From: a virus
DNA length: 64,000 nucleotides
IMG/VR virus record: IMGVR_UViG_3300042402_002641
Coordinates: 186,001 to 250,000 of that record
Reading direction: 5' to 3' (one strand)
Numbering within the stretch: position 1 is the first letter of the stretch; every line of letters begins with the position of its first letter. The notes beneath the pieces are model-generated. The model saw only the letters and a list, made by a program, of their open reading frames with translations, was not told where the DNA came from and made no database searches. Of this stretch, positions 54,056 through 60,774 are shown in pieces. Both the position numbers and the translations under genes were made by a program.

Positions 54056-55260
54056 ACGATAAATTTATTTGCGACTTTCCCTGGGTGCATCTAAGTGTGT
54101 TTCCACAAGGTAATTGTACAATTTGTTGTGTAGCCAAACATTCCGGAAAAGGTAACGGGCATTCATGGAATCGTATTAGCGAAGATAAAACTAAAACTGT
54201 TACAGTAATGAATAGCACAGTTTCAGAAATCATTAACTGTGATAATTACAGGGCAATTAGATTAGATATGCTTGCTGGAAAAGTTCCGACAGCATGCGAA
54301 GGATGTCACCAGGTAGAGCAAGCAGGCGGCAGAAGTAAGCGACAATTAGAAACTAATCGAAATTTAGATCATGCGGCATTAACTGCCGATGATGGAGCTA
54401 TCAAATCAGACTTACGACACATAGAACTACGCCTAGGCAACTTTTGTAATCTGAAATGTCGAAGCTGCAATGCAGATTCTAGCACAAGTTGGATTCAAGA
54501 CTATTATAAACTTAAAGATACAGTAAAGTTAGCCAGCGGTTATCATTGGATTAAAAGCAATCCCGAATTTAGCTTTGACTGGGTCGATGATGAATCGTTT
54601 TACGACCAGTTAACAGAGCTAGCACCTAATCTTGAACAAATACATATCAGTGGCGGCGAACCATTTTTAGTGCCTACGCATTTTAAATTGTTAGAAAAAC
54701 TTGTTCGCGAAGGCAAGACTGATATTGCTATACACTATCATACCAATTTGAATTACAAGTGGGAGAAAATTACTCCGGCATTAGACCTGCTTACACAATT
54801 CAAAGAAGTACATATTAATTTTAGTATCGACGATGTAGAAGAACGAAATACTTATATTAGAAGTTTAAGTGATTGGAATTTAACTATAAGTAATTTAAAA
54901 TTATTTCTAACACACTACAATTTCATTTTTGCTGTTACTCAAACTGTAAGTGTATATAACTTTATGTATGTAGAAGAATTAACACAATATCTTAAAGAAA
55001 ACAATATTTACATTAAAGTGCGTTTGAATCATGTGCAGAGTCCGGATTACTTAGATGCTAATGTATTGCCTAAGCAAGTACGCCAAGATAAGATTAATTC
55101 GTTACAAGGAATTGTCATTCCCCGTATATGGGAAGATTTATACGGTCATTATTACAATCCGGAAGCTAACGGCCAGTGGGATTATTTTAAATACTTTACT
55201 GAAAAAATCGACGCAGTACGTAACGAAAACTTAAATGATATTTTTCCAAAACTTGCATGA
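54052..55260 (+). CDS. Radical SAM protein 4, N-terminal twitch type
   Basis: The product has 402 residues. FICDFPWVHLSVFPQGNCTICC (Cys7, Cys22, Cys25, Cys26) and ACEGC (Cys82, Cys85) match the cluster domain of protein 3. CNLKCRSC gives Cys132, Cys136 and Cys139, and IHISGGEPFLV the GGE motif. A variable insertion between the two halves of the N-terminal domain (GKGNGHSWNRISEDKTK) distinguishes it. It overlaps protein 3 and the next gene by ATGA. Four intact sets of cluster ligands in one operon argue for four active enzymes rather than decayed copies. Confidence 0.85.
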   Translation: MNDKFICDFPWVHLSVFPQGNCTICCVAKHSGKGNGHSWNRISEDKTKTVTVMNSTVSEIINCDNYRAIRLDMLAGKVPTACEGCHQVEQAGGRSKRQLETNRNLDHAALTADDGAIKSDLRHIELRLGNFCNLKCRSCNADSSTSWIQDYYKLKDTVKLASGYHWIKSNPEFSFDWVDDESFYDQLTELAPNLEQIHISGGEPFLVPTHFKLLEKLVREGKTDIAIHYHTNLNYKWEKITPALDLLTQFKEVHINFSIDDVEERNTYIRSLSDWNLTISNLKLFLTHYNFIFAVTQTVSVYNFMYVEELTQYLKENNIYIKVRLNHVQSPDYLDANVLPKQVRQDKINSLQGIVIPRIWEDLYGHYYNPEANGQWDYFKYFTEKIDAVRNENLNDIFPKLA

Positions 55261-56057
55261 AATTTATTTTTTTAAAAACTGGTGATTATTTAGACCTAGA
55301 GCCTAATAATACTCCTATTGCGTCTGCGTGGTTTGATTATATTTTTTCTAAGCAGATGAATATGAGTTATTTTGCTAGAGATGCATTGTTTGTAACTCGA
55401 ACTAATGACACTATTAAAGATCTAAATTCCGCAATCGATATTGTACATCAATTTGCTATAGAAAAGAACTTGCCCCAACTTATTTTTAATAAAATTATTG
55501 ACCTTGACCAATCATGGCTTAATGCTTCTCATAAAAAGTGGGTAAAATACACACACGAATTAAAAAACATTGTTAACGGCGACGATACAAAACAACACTA
55601 TCCTGCCGTTGTAAAATCTTGGCAAAACATTAATCTGTTTATCCATTCGTTAGAAAACTATTACTCGGCTTATTTTACTAATACTAAAGGCGCATATCTA
55701 GAAGACGTCAAAGTCAATATAAGACCAGAAGATTGCGAGTACGCACAACATGACTTAATTCTAAGATTTGACGATTTAGGTAAACACCAATACGATCAAT
55801 GGTTGACAGGCAGTAGTGTTGACTGGGAAACTAGTAACTACAAGACAATATCGGCGAGATTTGAATACGCATATAATCCGCAAACAATTAAAGGATTACA
55901 GCCAAATCAAGATTATATTAACTGGTGTTCTAAAAACAACTTACAAGCAATGCCGCCGTTTATTATTTTAGGAAATTTTAAAAAGAATAGATGGGACGTT
56001 AAACAACTTATGCATCAAAATCTATCGAAAGGATTAGAAGTAGGATTTGAGTTATGA
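55257..56057 (+). CDS. Unknown protein following the radical SAM genes
   Basis: This 266-residue protein, MKFIFLKTGDYLDLEPNNTPIASAWFDYIFSKQ in its first segments, is mostly helical and aromatic-rich. It contains HLxFDDLGKHQYDQWLTGSSVDW-like text in the second half (LILRFDDLGKHQYDQW) and no cluster-binding cysteine pattern. I do not recognise a family. Tight ATGA overlaps with radical SAM protein 4 and the SGNH-like gene place it in the same pathway. A partner protein or modification target would fit, but nothing in the sequence decides this. Confidence 0.6.
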   Translation: MKFIFLKTGDYLDLEPNNTPIASAWFDYIFSKQMNMSYFARDALFVTRTNDTIKDLNSAIDIVHQFAIEKNLPQLIFNKIIDLDQSWLNASHKKWVKYTHELKNIVNGDDTKQHYPAVVKSWQNINLFIHSLENYYSAYFTNTKGAYLEDVKVNIRPEDCEYAQHDLILRFDDLGKHQYDQWLTGSSVDWETSNYKTISARFEYAYNPQTIKGLQPNQDYINWCSKNNLQAMPPFIILGNFKKNRWDVKQLMHQNLSKGLEVGFEL

Positions 56058-56899
56058 AGATATATGTAAACGGTGATAGTTTCACCGACGGTGACGGTCT
56101 AGCTGATGCAGAAACATTCCCGGGCATGTACCCGGGACATCATCATGCAGATGGAAATCTAATTGTAGATCGCCGGTGGTCAAATGCTCGGCACGATATA
56201 CTGTCAAATGACTTGTCATTATGGGACACATATCGTAATAATAATCGGAAATATGTTTGGGCAACAATATTAGGAGAGCTTGTTGGTGCTAGTGTGGTTA
56301 ATAATGCCGTTGGTGGTTCTTGTATGATGGGAATTGCAACTAGGACTATTGCAGATCTTAGCTCAATACACCTACGTGCAAATTTGCCAGACTACGTCTT
56401 TATAGGATTAACAATGTCTGATCGTCTAGGATGGTACGATAAAGAACATACAGAAAACAATCATACAGGAAGTTGGGTTAAAACAGCTATACCCGCATTC
56501 AGCGAAAGAATGTTACCCGAACACTATAAAAAGATGTTCATGGCTACATGGGCAACACTGTCTGACGAAGAATTGCTTATAAATTATCTAAAAGAATGTT
56601 TACAAATTAAAAATTATGTTAAGCGAAGAATTGGCCGAGATCCTATTTTTTTAAATACCTCATACCAATTTTGGGAGTATAAAAATATAGTTCAATCATC
56701 TAAAAATCAATGGCTTAGAATGCTTTGGTTCGAGTTATTAGAATTTGATAAGATTAACCCCCAATGGTTTAATTCTGGATCGTTTGACATTGTAACAGCT
56801 TGTGGACATGCTATTCCGGAAGTTCATTCTCAATTTGCAAGAGATATAGCTAGAGAACACTTTGGTTGGGGCAAAAGTCCGGTTGACAAAGATGCCTAG
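56054..56899 (+). CDS. SGNH-hydrolase-like protein 1
   Basis: The product has 281 residues. YVNGDSFTDGDG near the N-terminus places Ser9 in the GDS block. NNAVGGSCM (about 83-91) supplies the Gly/Asn oxyanion blocks. VFIGLTMSDR (about 113-122) stands where the third block is expected, and CGHAIPEVHSQFA (about 252-264) could provide the catalytic His. SGNH enzymes remove or transfer acyl groups, often acetyl groups on sugars, which suits the glycosyltransferase context. No signal peptide is visible. The C-terminus is KSPVDKDA, a motif that recurs in DNA downstream of the second SGNH-like gene. Confidence 0.65.
   Translation: MKIYVNGDSFTDGDGLADAETFPGMYPGHHHADGNLIVDRRWSNARHDILSNDLSLWDTYRNNNRKYVWATILGELVGASVVNNAVGGSCMMGIATRTIADLSSIHLRANLPDYVFIGLTMSDRLGWYDKEHTENNHTGSWVKTAIPAFSERMLPEHYKKMFMATWATLSDEELLINYLKECLQIKNYVKRRIGRDPIFLNTSYQFWEYKNIVQSSKNQWLRMLWFELLEFDKINPQWFNSGSFDIVTACGHAIPEVHSQFARDIAREHFGWGKSPVDKDA
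56876..56895 (+). repeat. 20-base direct repeat, copy 1 (end of SGNH-like gene 1)
   Basis: This stretch starts AGTCC and contains TTGACAAAGA. It matches 57778-57797 at 18 of 20 bases. In this copy it encodes SPVDKD and the first bases of the final Ala codon at the very end of SGNH-like protein 1. Confidence 0.7.
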
Positions 56900-57788
56900 A
56901 ATTTTTCTTCCAACAGTTAACGAATATCGAGAAATAAATCGCATTGTAGCATTTGGGTGTAGCCAAACCGCAGGCTCAGAACTTCTTGATTCAAAAAGAT
57001 ATCCAAACATTCCTGATGTAGAATTAAAAAAACACAGCCTAGGAATAGAAGGATGGCACAAATATTCAGAGAATGAATCAAATCTGCCGTTACATTTTAA
57101 AATACAAGACGAAGAACGTATGTTAGCGTGGCCTGCACAACTAGCAAAACTTTATAACATTCCTATTCATAACTATGCCGAGCCAGCAACTGGCAATGAG
57201 CAACAGATGGCACAATTCTTAAAAGCAAAATCTGAAGGTGTTATTAGTAACGACACACTAGTGCTCTGGGGATTTACTAGTATGAATCGAGGCTTTTGGA
57301 TTGACCAAGAACAAGGATGTTCATATTATCTGCTCGGTAATAACAAGATCTTTAAACAACCCGTTGACATAAACATGTTTAATGAAAAACTGTGGTATAA
57401 CGGTATAAATTCAGATTATATGTTAGCATGGAGATATTATCAAAGTTTATCTACTATCTTCCATTGGGCTAACGAAATATGTAACGAACAGTTTTTATTC
57501 ATTCAGGCATTACATTATTCACCAAGTTACGAACAATGGTCTGCTAAAATAGAAGGTCCAGTAAATCCAACGGTCGAGCTGTTAATGCAAAGATTTTGGG
57601 ATACTATAAAATACAATTACGAAATAAAATACCCAATTTTTAAAGATTTTGAGCAGACAAATCTGTTCACTTGGAGTAAAAGTATTGGCGGTCGACTAGG
57701 GTGCGGGCATCCAACATTAGATGCACATGAAAAATATGCACTTTTAATTAAAAATGAGCTTGACCGGTTAGAACAAGAGTCCAGTTGA
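56892..57788 (+). CDS. SGNH-hydrolase-like protein 2
   Basis: This 298-residue protein is counted from ATG 56892 (MPRIFLPTVNEY); the longer frame begins at a TTG inside the previous gene and is less likely. IVAFGCSQTAGSE (about 18-30) has Ser24 in the nucleophile block, NYAEPATGNEQQ the Asn/Gly blocks, LVLWGFTSMNRGF the third block, and CGHPTLDAHEKYA a candidate Asp-x-x-His end. It probably arose with the preceding gene in the same functional role. Its last codons run out of frame with a KSPVDKDAE-coding stretch that directly follows, suggesting a small indel near 57770. Confidence 0.6.
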   Translation: MPRIFLPTVNEYREINRIVAFGCSQTAGSELLDSKRYPNIPDVELKKHSLGIEGWHKYSENESNLPLHFKIQDEERMLAWPAQLAKLYNIPIHNYAEPATGNEQQMAQFLKAKSEGVISNDTLVLWGFTSMNRGFWIDQEQGCSYYLLGNNKIFKQPVDINMFNEKLWYNGINSDYMLAWRYYQSLSTIFHWANEICNEQFLFIQALHYSPSYEQWSAKIEGPVNPTVELLMQRFWDTIKYNYEIKYPIFKDFEQTNLFTWSKSIGGRLGCGHPTLDAHEKYALLIKNELDRLEQESS

Positions 57789-57797
57789 CAAAGACGC
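57778..57797 (+). repeat. 20-base direct repeat, copy 2 (end of SGNH-like gene 2)
   Basis: This copy differs at two positions from 56876-56895. It is read out of frame by SGNH-like gene 2, which stops inside it. Read one base later it encodes SPVDKDAE then TGA, matching the C-terminus of SGNH-like protein 1. Confidence 0.65.
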
Positions 57798-57800
57798 AGA

Positions 57801-57866
57801 ATGATTACAAATGCGTATCATTTTCCGTTGGATGAAGTCAATTACTTACATGAGACTGAATTTTAA
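57801..57866 (+). CDS. Possible 21-residue peptide after the SGNH genes
   Basis: This short frame encodes MITNAYHFPLDEVNYLHETEF (given here as MITNAYHFPLD then EVNYLHETEF). Its ATG overlaps the TGA of the out-of-frame KSPVDKDAE stretch as ATGA, the same coupling seen throughout the operon. It may be the remnant of a truncated gene, a real small peptide, or chance. The rest of the 89-base gap before the convergent gene holds no terminator I can see. Confidence 0.3.
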   Translation: MITNAYHFPLDEVNYLHETEF

Positions 57867-57877
57867 TTGCAAATACG

Positions 57878-58183
57878 TTAGAAAATATTCTTAGAGGAAT
57901 CAGTAATATCCTTCTTTAATCTTTCTACATCGACTTTAAAATCTATTTTTGTAATTTCGTTTTTGTATTCTTGAAGAGTGTTAAGTAGGATATCGGCAAT
58001 ATCCTCCGGTCTTTGTTTTTCTAATTCGGTATGAACATCTATTTCCCATACCCTGCCATCTTTGAATTCTAGATGTACTAGATCCAAATAGGCCACAGGC
58101 ATGGTATTCATATAGAGATCTTCAAAAACTTCCGGCCACTCTTTGACAAGATGTCGAGGTGGCCTAAACAACGGATTAGGCAT
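57878..58183 (-). CDS. Conserved small phage protein
   Basis: This 101-residue protein, MPNPLFRPPRHLVKEWPEVFEDLYMNTMPVAYL..., has a beta-like centre (LDLVHLEFKDGRVWEIDVHTEL) and a Lys/Asp-rich helical end. I recall similar proteins in marine T4-like phages but no assigned function. Its ATG overlaps the stop of the larger gene upstream by 8 bases, so both are made from one message. It is the last gene of the minus-strand block and converges on the accessory operon. Confidence 0.75.
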   Translation of the reverse strand: MPNPLFRPPRHLVKEWPEVFEDLYMNTMPVAYLDLVHLEFKDGRVWEIDVHTELEKQRPEDIADILLNTLQEYKNEITKIDFKVDVERLKKDITDSSKNIF

Positions 58184-58811
58184 CTACTGTATCTTTTGCC
58201 TTTGTGGTTTTCTTCACTGTGGGATCTAGTTCTTCAGCTTCTTTACGCAATCTTGCTGCTTCTTTGTACATGGCGTCTGCTTGACTGCGATAGCTCTTAG
58301 CGATATCCTTGTCTGTGAGTACAGCATCGGTAGCAGCCTGCGCCCTAACTGGTGCAGGAACATCTGTGTCTATCGCAGGCGCTAGATCTTTAACTTCCGC
58401 CTTGACTTTAGGAGCACCTTTGACAAATGTGTAAAGATCGTCCACTGCGCAGTTTTTCTGTTCTGCAATCAGCGTGTTTAGACTACTTAACAGCACAGTA
58501 TCATTGGTGGTAGGAGTCATAGTTACAGCATCGGTGGCCACTTTCTGCAATCTACCATCAGCCTGCATGGCCTGTAACATGGGCCTGCCGTCTGGGAATG
58601 TGCGGATAAACATCATTTCGCCTAGTTCATAGGCTTCCTGACATTGATCAGTTTCAACCATGGTCATGATTGAATCGTGATAGGAATCGCTTAATTGTGT
58701 TACTGGTAATACCAGCGCCATGTTTGATTCGCCTGGCAGAGTTCTAAACACCACAAGAACCTTAACTCCTGTGTTGTTGATCCTGCCGATGTGTTTTAGT
58801 GGTCGTGCCAT
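58176..58811 (-). CDS. Conserved phage protein with coiled C-terminus
   Basis: The product has 211 residues. The N-terminal part is a compact domain: MARPLKHIGRINNTGVKVLVVFRTLPGESN, then ALVLPVTQLSDSYHDSIMTMVE, then QEAYELGEMMFIRTFPDGRPML. The second half is Ala/Lys/Asp-rich, ending with a likely coiled coil (SQADAMYKEAARLRKEAEELD) and a basic tail. A perfect AAGGAGG ribosome site lies 6 bases before the ATG, the strongest one I noticed on this strand, which suggests high expression. The family is familiar from marine T4-like phages without a known function. Confidence 0.75.
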   Translation of the reverse strand: MARPLKHIGRINNTGVKVLVVFRTLPGESNMALVLPVTQLSDSYHDSIMTMVETDQCQEAYELGEMMFIRTFPDGRPMLQAMQADGRLQKVATDAVTMTPTTNDTVLLSSLNTLIAEQKNCAVDDLYTFVKGAPKVKAEVKDLAPAIDTDVPAPVRAQAATDAVLTDKDIAKSYRSQADAMYKEAARLRKEAEELDPTVKKTTKAKDTVDA

Positions 58812-58812
58812 T

Positions 58813-59040
58813 TTAGGCCTCCTTTTTAGCCACAGCTTCTAAGAAGGTGTTTAGCTTGTTGAAAGCTTTGCCCACGGCTTCTAGTTCTGCTGCTTTGAAC
58901 GCTCCTCGTTGTGTAGCAACTTCGATGATGCTTCTCAGCGCAGCAAGATCGCTGACATTGAGATCTGGACCCTGTGCAGGGGCCGTTTCTGGTACTTGTG
59001 CCACAGCTTCGGGTGCTTGGTCTTTGACTTCTTCTGACAT
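58813..59040 (-). CDS. Small acidic conserved phage protein
   Basis: The product has 75 residues. An Ala/Pro/Glu-rich disordered start (MSEEVKDQAPEAVAQVPETA) is followed by a helical core, LNVSDLAALRSIIEVATQRGAFKAAELEAVGKAFNKLNTFLEA in pieces. It begins with an AAGGAGAA ribosome site and its ATG overlaps the preceding stop (TAATG). It is followed 1 base later by the 211-residue gene. Small acidic helical proteins like this can act as protein-binding adaptors; nothing more specific is visible. Confidence 0.75.
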   Translation of the reverse strand: MSEEVKDQAPEAVAQVPETAPAQGPDLNVSDLAALRSIIEVATQRGAFKAAELEAVGKAFNKLNTFLEAVAKKEA

Positions 59041-59309
59041 TAGGTTCTCCTTAAATGGTTACATGCAAGCATGAAATACGTTAATTCTTTTTGATCTTCA
59101 AATCCTAGATAATGAGTAGAACGCAGATTTCCAGATTTATCAATACCTGGTTGTTTGGCCAAGCAGTAGCGGCCTTTCAATTTGGTCTTGACCCATTCTT
59201 CTACGCCTTCAAAAATTTCGTTATCTGAGATAGCAATTTTGCTGAAGTGGGGAGGAATGGTCTTAAGCCTGCGCTGTTTTAGTACATCAATAGGATTTAA
59301 ATCAAACAT
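59040..59309 (-). CDS. Conserved small phage protein
   Basis: This 89-residue protein, MFDLNPIDVLKQRRLKTIPPHFSKIAISDNEIFEGVEEWVKTKLKGRYCLAKQP in its early segments, has a mixed alpha/beta pattern. It ends FMLACNHLRRT. Function unknown. An exact TATAAATA on the minus strand lies only 8 bases before this ATG, which would give a nearly leaderless late transcript. No further in-frame ATG occurs until near the C-terminus, so the start at 59309 is retained. Confidence 0.7.
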   Translation of the reverse strand: MFDLNPIDVLKQRRLKTIPPHFSKIAISDNEIFEGVEEWVKTKLKGRYCLAKQPGIDKSGNLRSTHYLGFEDQKELTYFMLACNHLRRT

Positions 59310-59317
59310 CGTGAAAA

Positions 59318-59325
59318 TATTTATA
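59318..59325 (-). promoter_or_regulatory. Exact late-type TATAAATA, very close to a start codon
   Basis: The minus strand reads TATAAATA, ending 8 bases before ATG 59309. All other late promoters here lie 18-33 bases before their start. Either the transcript is almost leaderless, or the box is fortuitous in AT-rich DNA. Confidence 0.45.
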
Positions 59326-59327
59326 AG

Positions 59328-59735
59328 TCAATTAGATTCGAGGGTGGATTCTTGGCTTAGTCTTTTAGACATAGCCTTGGTGTGACCCAGCTTGGCAACA
59401 TCACCAGAAAAAAGGTACAGTTCAAAAGCGGATTTTTCTTTCATAACTATGATATGTTTTTTATTGATGTAAAAAGGAGAATCAATAAAATGATCTAACC
59501 AAACTAAAACCTGCGGAGTGAACGCAAATTCTTTTGGAAAATCTATTTTATAAGTTTTGATTTTAGCATATTCTTCAATGAACTGCAAGGCCTGTTCTGT
59601 CAATCTAAGCCCACCTTGAGACTTTTCTCTGAAACTCCACCACCATACAGATCTATACTGTTTTACTGTGTCAGCATCTATAGGTAGTCCTGCTACCTGC
59701 AAGAACACCCTAGTATAGGCATCCTTAGAGTCCAT
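59328..59735 (-). CDS. Conserved phage protein of unknown function
   Basis: This 135-residue protein starts at ATG 59735 (MDSKDAYTRVFLQVAGLP), one base after the preceding stop; the longer frame begins inside that gene. The body contains VKQYRSVWWWSFREKSQGGLRLTEQALQFI, a Trp-rich winged-helix-like pattern, then FAFTPQVLVWLDHFIDSPFYI and KSAFELYLFSGDVAKLG. Similar proteins occur in cyanophages, near small replication and transcription genes, without a known role. A DNA- or polymerase-binding role is a guess from the basic aromatic surface. Confidence 0.7.
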   Translation of the reverse strand: MDSKDAYTRVFLQVAGLPIDADTVKQYRSVWWWSFREKSQGGLRLTEQALQFIEEYAKIKTYKIDFPKEFAFTPQVLVWLDHFIDSPFYINKKHIIVMKEKSAFELYLFSGDVAKLGHTKAMSKRLSQESTLESN

Positions 59736-59736
59736 G

Positions 59737-60021
59737 TTATGCAACCTCTTCGCCGGCAGTGAGTTTAACCACAGCAAAGTCTGTGGTTTTAAAAAGTTTG
59801 TTTAATTTTTTAGCCAGATTGTGTGCATGGCCAGGATTTGAGAATGATACTTTCTTATATTTAGGACCAGGATAGCTGGCTACTAGGCTACCACTCTTTA
59901 GATTAAACGGTTGGTGTCGATAGAAAACAGCCCAAATGGCTTCCGAGTCCAGTATCTGCTCGACTTTGAAAGTTTCTTTGTTGGCATATTCTAAAAGTAT
60001 CTTTGGTTTTGGTCTCGACAT
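59737..60021 (-). CDS. Conserved small phage protein
   Basis: The product has 94 residues: MSRPKPKILLEYANKETFKVEQILDSEAIWAVFYRHQPFNLK as opening segments, then PGPKYKKVSFSNPGHAHNLAKKLNKLF. It is basic, with beta strands followed by a helix, and I recall close relatives in marine T4-like phages. Function unknown. A late-type GATAAATA lies 30 bases upstream and AGGA about 15 bases upstream. One base separates its stop from the next start. Confidence 0.7.
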   Translation of the reverse strand: MSRPKPKILLEYANKETFKVEQILDSEAIWAVFYRHQPFNLKSGSLVASYPGPKYKKVSFSNPGHAHNLAKKLNKLFKTTDFAVVKLTAGEEVA

Positions 60022-60051
60022 TTTATACGGGTTCCTAATTAACCACGTATA

Positions 60052-60059
60052 TATTTATC
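60052..60059 (-). promoter_or_regulatory. Late promoter candidate GATAAATA
   Basis: The minus strand reads GATAAATA (seven of eight), ending 30 bases before ATG 60021. It lies in the short gap after the 60063-60311 gene and could serve the small genes down to 57878. Confidence 0.55.
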
Positions 60060-60062
60060 TTT

Positions 60063-60311
60063 TTAGAATGAGCCGCCGTCGAACTTAACGTCTATACTTT
60101 GACTGGATTCTTTGATCTGAGCCAGCATTGCATGTATCTGCTGCACAGTGCTACCGAGTTTTGCGGAAAAAATAGCCAGCTCGGCGGTGAGATCTCTGGC
60201 TTCCTGTATAGTGATCCTTATTTCTTTCTGCTGACTTTTTTCTGCCATTGTTATTCGTTGAAGTAGTTTCTCAACTGTAGGCAACACAGCAGGCATGTTA
60301 TTTTGAGACAT
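60063..60311 (-). CDS. Small helical conserved phage protein
   Basis: The product has 82 residues: MSQNNMPAVLPTVEKLLQRITMAEKSQ, then QKEIRITIQEARDLTAELAIF, then QQIHAMLAQIKESSQS and a fixed-looking C-terminus IDVKFDGGSF. It is almost wholly helical with heptad spacing, so a small coiled-coil oligomer is likely. It overlaps the upstream gene by 14 bases. Similar proteins recur in cyanophages with no assigned role. Confidence 0.75.
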   Translation of the reverse strand: MSQNNMPAVLPTVEKLLQRITMAEKSQQKEIRITIQEARDLTAELAIFSAKLGSTVQQIHAMLAQIKESSQSIDVKFDGGSF

Positions 60312-60774
60312 TAGCTAACACCTGTTTCATTTCCATTTCTGTTTTAAACGGACCACGGTAGGGATATCTTTCTAAGGTGATCTTTTTAGGACAGAAACTC
60401 TTGACCCAACCTTTTTCAAATTTAATAGTGTAGTAACCTGCACAATACAAACTTTTTGAATCTAGACTTTTGGTAAACAGTGGAAGTTTTTTGCGTATGT
60501 CGAACATGGCATTGTGAGGTGCTGTGCTGGTTGGATAACCGTGAACCTCATTAGGTAAGGCGTTTTCACTTTCTTTTACAATCTTAACAGTAAAGAATTT
60601 TTTACCGAATGTTCTGGTAACGTGTTCTTTGGTTTCGTAGATTTTTATTCCATCTTGATTACTCATTACAAATCTATTGTCTTCGTTTTTTCTTAGAGTA
60701 GCAATCTTCTCGCCATTCTCTTCAACGATCCAAAACTTGTTATCTATTATAGGTTTGGCGTGTAAATCAGTCAT
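60298..60774 (-). CDS. Conserved phage protein of unknown function
   Basis: This 158-residue protein starts at ATG 60774 (MTDLHAKPIIDNKFWIVEENG), which has GGAG 7 bases before it; the ATG four codons earlier overlaps that site. It is beta-rich at first (KIATLRKNEDNRFVMSNQDG, RTFGKKFFTVKIV) and then aromatic and basic (LYCAGYYTIKFEKGWVKSFCPKK). No catalytic motif is seen. It overlaps the 3' end of the RNase H gene by 8 bases, which links its expression to replication genes. Confidence 0.7.
   Translation of the reverse strand: MTDLHAKPIIDNKFWIVEENGEKIATLRKNEDNRFVMSNQDGIKIYETKEHVTRTFGKKFFTVKIVKESENALPNEVHGYPTSTAPHNAMFDIRKKLPLFTKSLDSKSLYCAGYYTIKFEKGWVKSFCPKKITLERYPYRGPFKTEMEMKQVLANVSK

Noticed and set aside
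56862-56891. TTG start for SGNH-like gene 2
   Set aside because: The extra residues lie within the previous gene's last codons; ATG 56892 places the GCS block at the usual distance from the N-terminus.
58176-60311. A gp33 late co-activator among the small minus-strand genes
   Set aside because: A co-activator is expected in a phage with gp55, but none of these sequences shows a gp33 pattern I can defend.
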